Source of the DNA: Actinomycetota bacterium | GTDB taxonomy: Bacteria > Actinomycetota > Acidimicrobiia > Acidimicrobiales > AC-14 | DNA length: 6,859 nucleotides | Direction of reading: 5' to 3' | NCBI GenBank assembly: GCA_020200615.1 | Contig: JAIVIH010000049.1 | Location: 1-6,859 of the forward strand | Shown here: positions 6,734-6,859 of the stretch, one piece after another | Layout of the letters: each line of letters starts with the position of its first letter | Position numbering within the stretch: the stretch's first letter is position 1 | Translations under genes and position numbers: made by a program | The notes under the pieces: generated by a model | What the model saw: the letters and a program-made list of their open reading frames with translations, nothing else | Database searches by the model: none | What the model was told of the DNA's origin: nothing

Positions 6734-6859
6734 AGGTGTTCGAGGGAGCCGGGGAGGACCCGGGAGGCCTCGATGAAGGCGTCTACCTCGCCCTCCTGCA
6801 ACCGGATGACCCGCCCGAACTTGTAGGCGGGAAGCTGGCTCTCGTCGATGAGGCGGTAG
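6694..6859 (-). CDS. Excisionase-type HTH DNA-binding protein (C-terminal part)
   Basis: Only the last 54 codons are in the window; the N-terminus lies beyond the right edge. The visible part, YRLIDESQLPAYKFGRVIRL followed by EGEVDAFIEASRV, is the second half of a MerR/excisionase-like winged HTH domain: the recognition helix, the wing K-x-G-R-V-I-R, and the following helix. The tail has LEHLYPE, a pattern I associate with small chromosomal regulators of actinobacteria rather than with phage excisionases; that is recollection, not a search. Its stop codon lies inside the 3' end of the convergent unknown gene (40-base overlap). Its DNA target and role are unknown; there are no phage genes near it. 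Confidence 0.8.
   Translation of the reverse strand, partial: YRLIDESQLPAYKFGRVIRLQEGEVDAFIEASRVLPGSLEHLYPEAKRETSESE

Noticed and set aside
6694..6859. Prophage excision module suggested by the excisionase-like HTH
   Set aside because: No integrase, att-like repeat or phage gene is visible and the tail pattern fits a chromosomal regulator.

Overview
This is a GC-rich, gene-dense window with no gap over 300 bases. It reads as a chromosomal segment of an actinobacterium. The conserved HIT - phoH - ybeY - CNNM/CBS - era gene order, the GTG and TTG starts, the TANNNT boxes about 7 bases before start codons and the protein sequences all fit Actinomycetota, perhaps an uncultured Acidimicrobiia-like lineage. 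That finer placement is inference. Almost every gene is a housekeeping gene. I see no rRNA, tRNA, CRISPR array, insertion sequence or prophage.

Layout, left to right. Bases 1-57 hold a strong hairpin downstream of rpsO (ribosomal protein S15, minus strand, 58-315, TTG start). Diverging from rpsO is an ArfB-type ribosome-rescue hydrolase (plus strand, 377-826), separated by 61 bases that may hold the rpsO promoter and a leader hairpin. Convergent to it is a secreted TolB-like beta-propeller protein (minus, 850-1983).

The core of the window is a minus-strand operon running from 6099 down to 2039: HIT-family hydrolase, PhoH-like ATPase, YbeY endoribonuclease, a CNNM/CBS membrane protein and the Era GTPase. 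The last four are joined by three successive 4-base NTGA start/stop overlaps, so their translation is probably coupled. YbeY and Era both act in 16S rRNA and 30S maturation. With rpsO and arfB alongside, much of the window concerns ribosome assembly and rescue.

The right end has a divergent plus-strand gene (6131-6733) of unknown function. It encodes a coiled-coil N-terminus and what looks like two copies of a small beta-barrel domain. Its 3' end overlaps the tail of a convergent excisionase-type HTH protein that is cut by the window edge.

The most striking anomaly is in era. A perfect 61-bp tandem duplication (2242-2302 and 2303-2363) shifts the frame and cuts the KH RNA-binding domain off the GTPase domain. 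Removing one copy restores a normal 285-residue Era. Because era is usually essential, this is either an assembly artefact or a very recent, possibly reversible, mutation. I did not find a convincing new defence or mobile system here.
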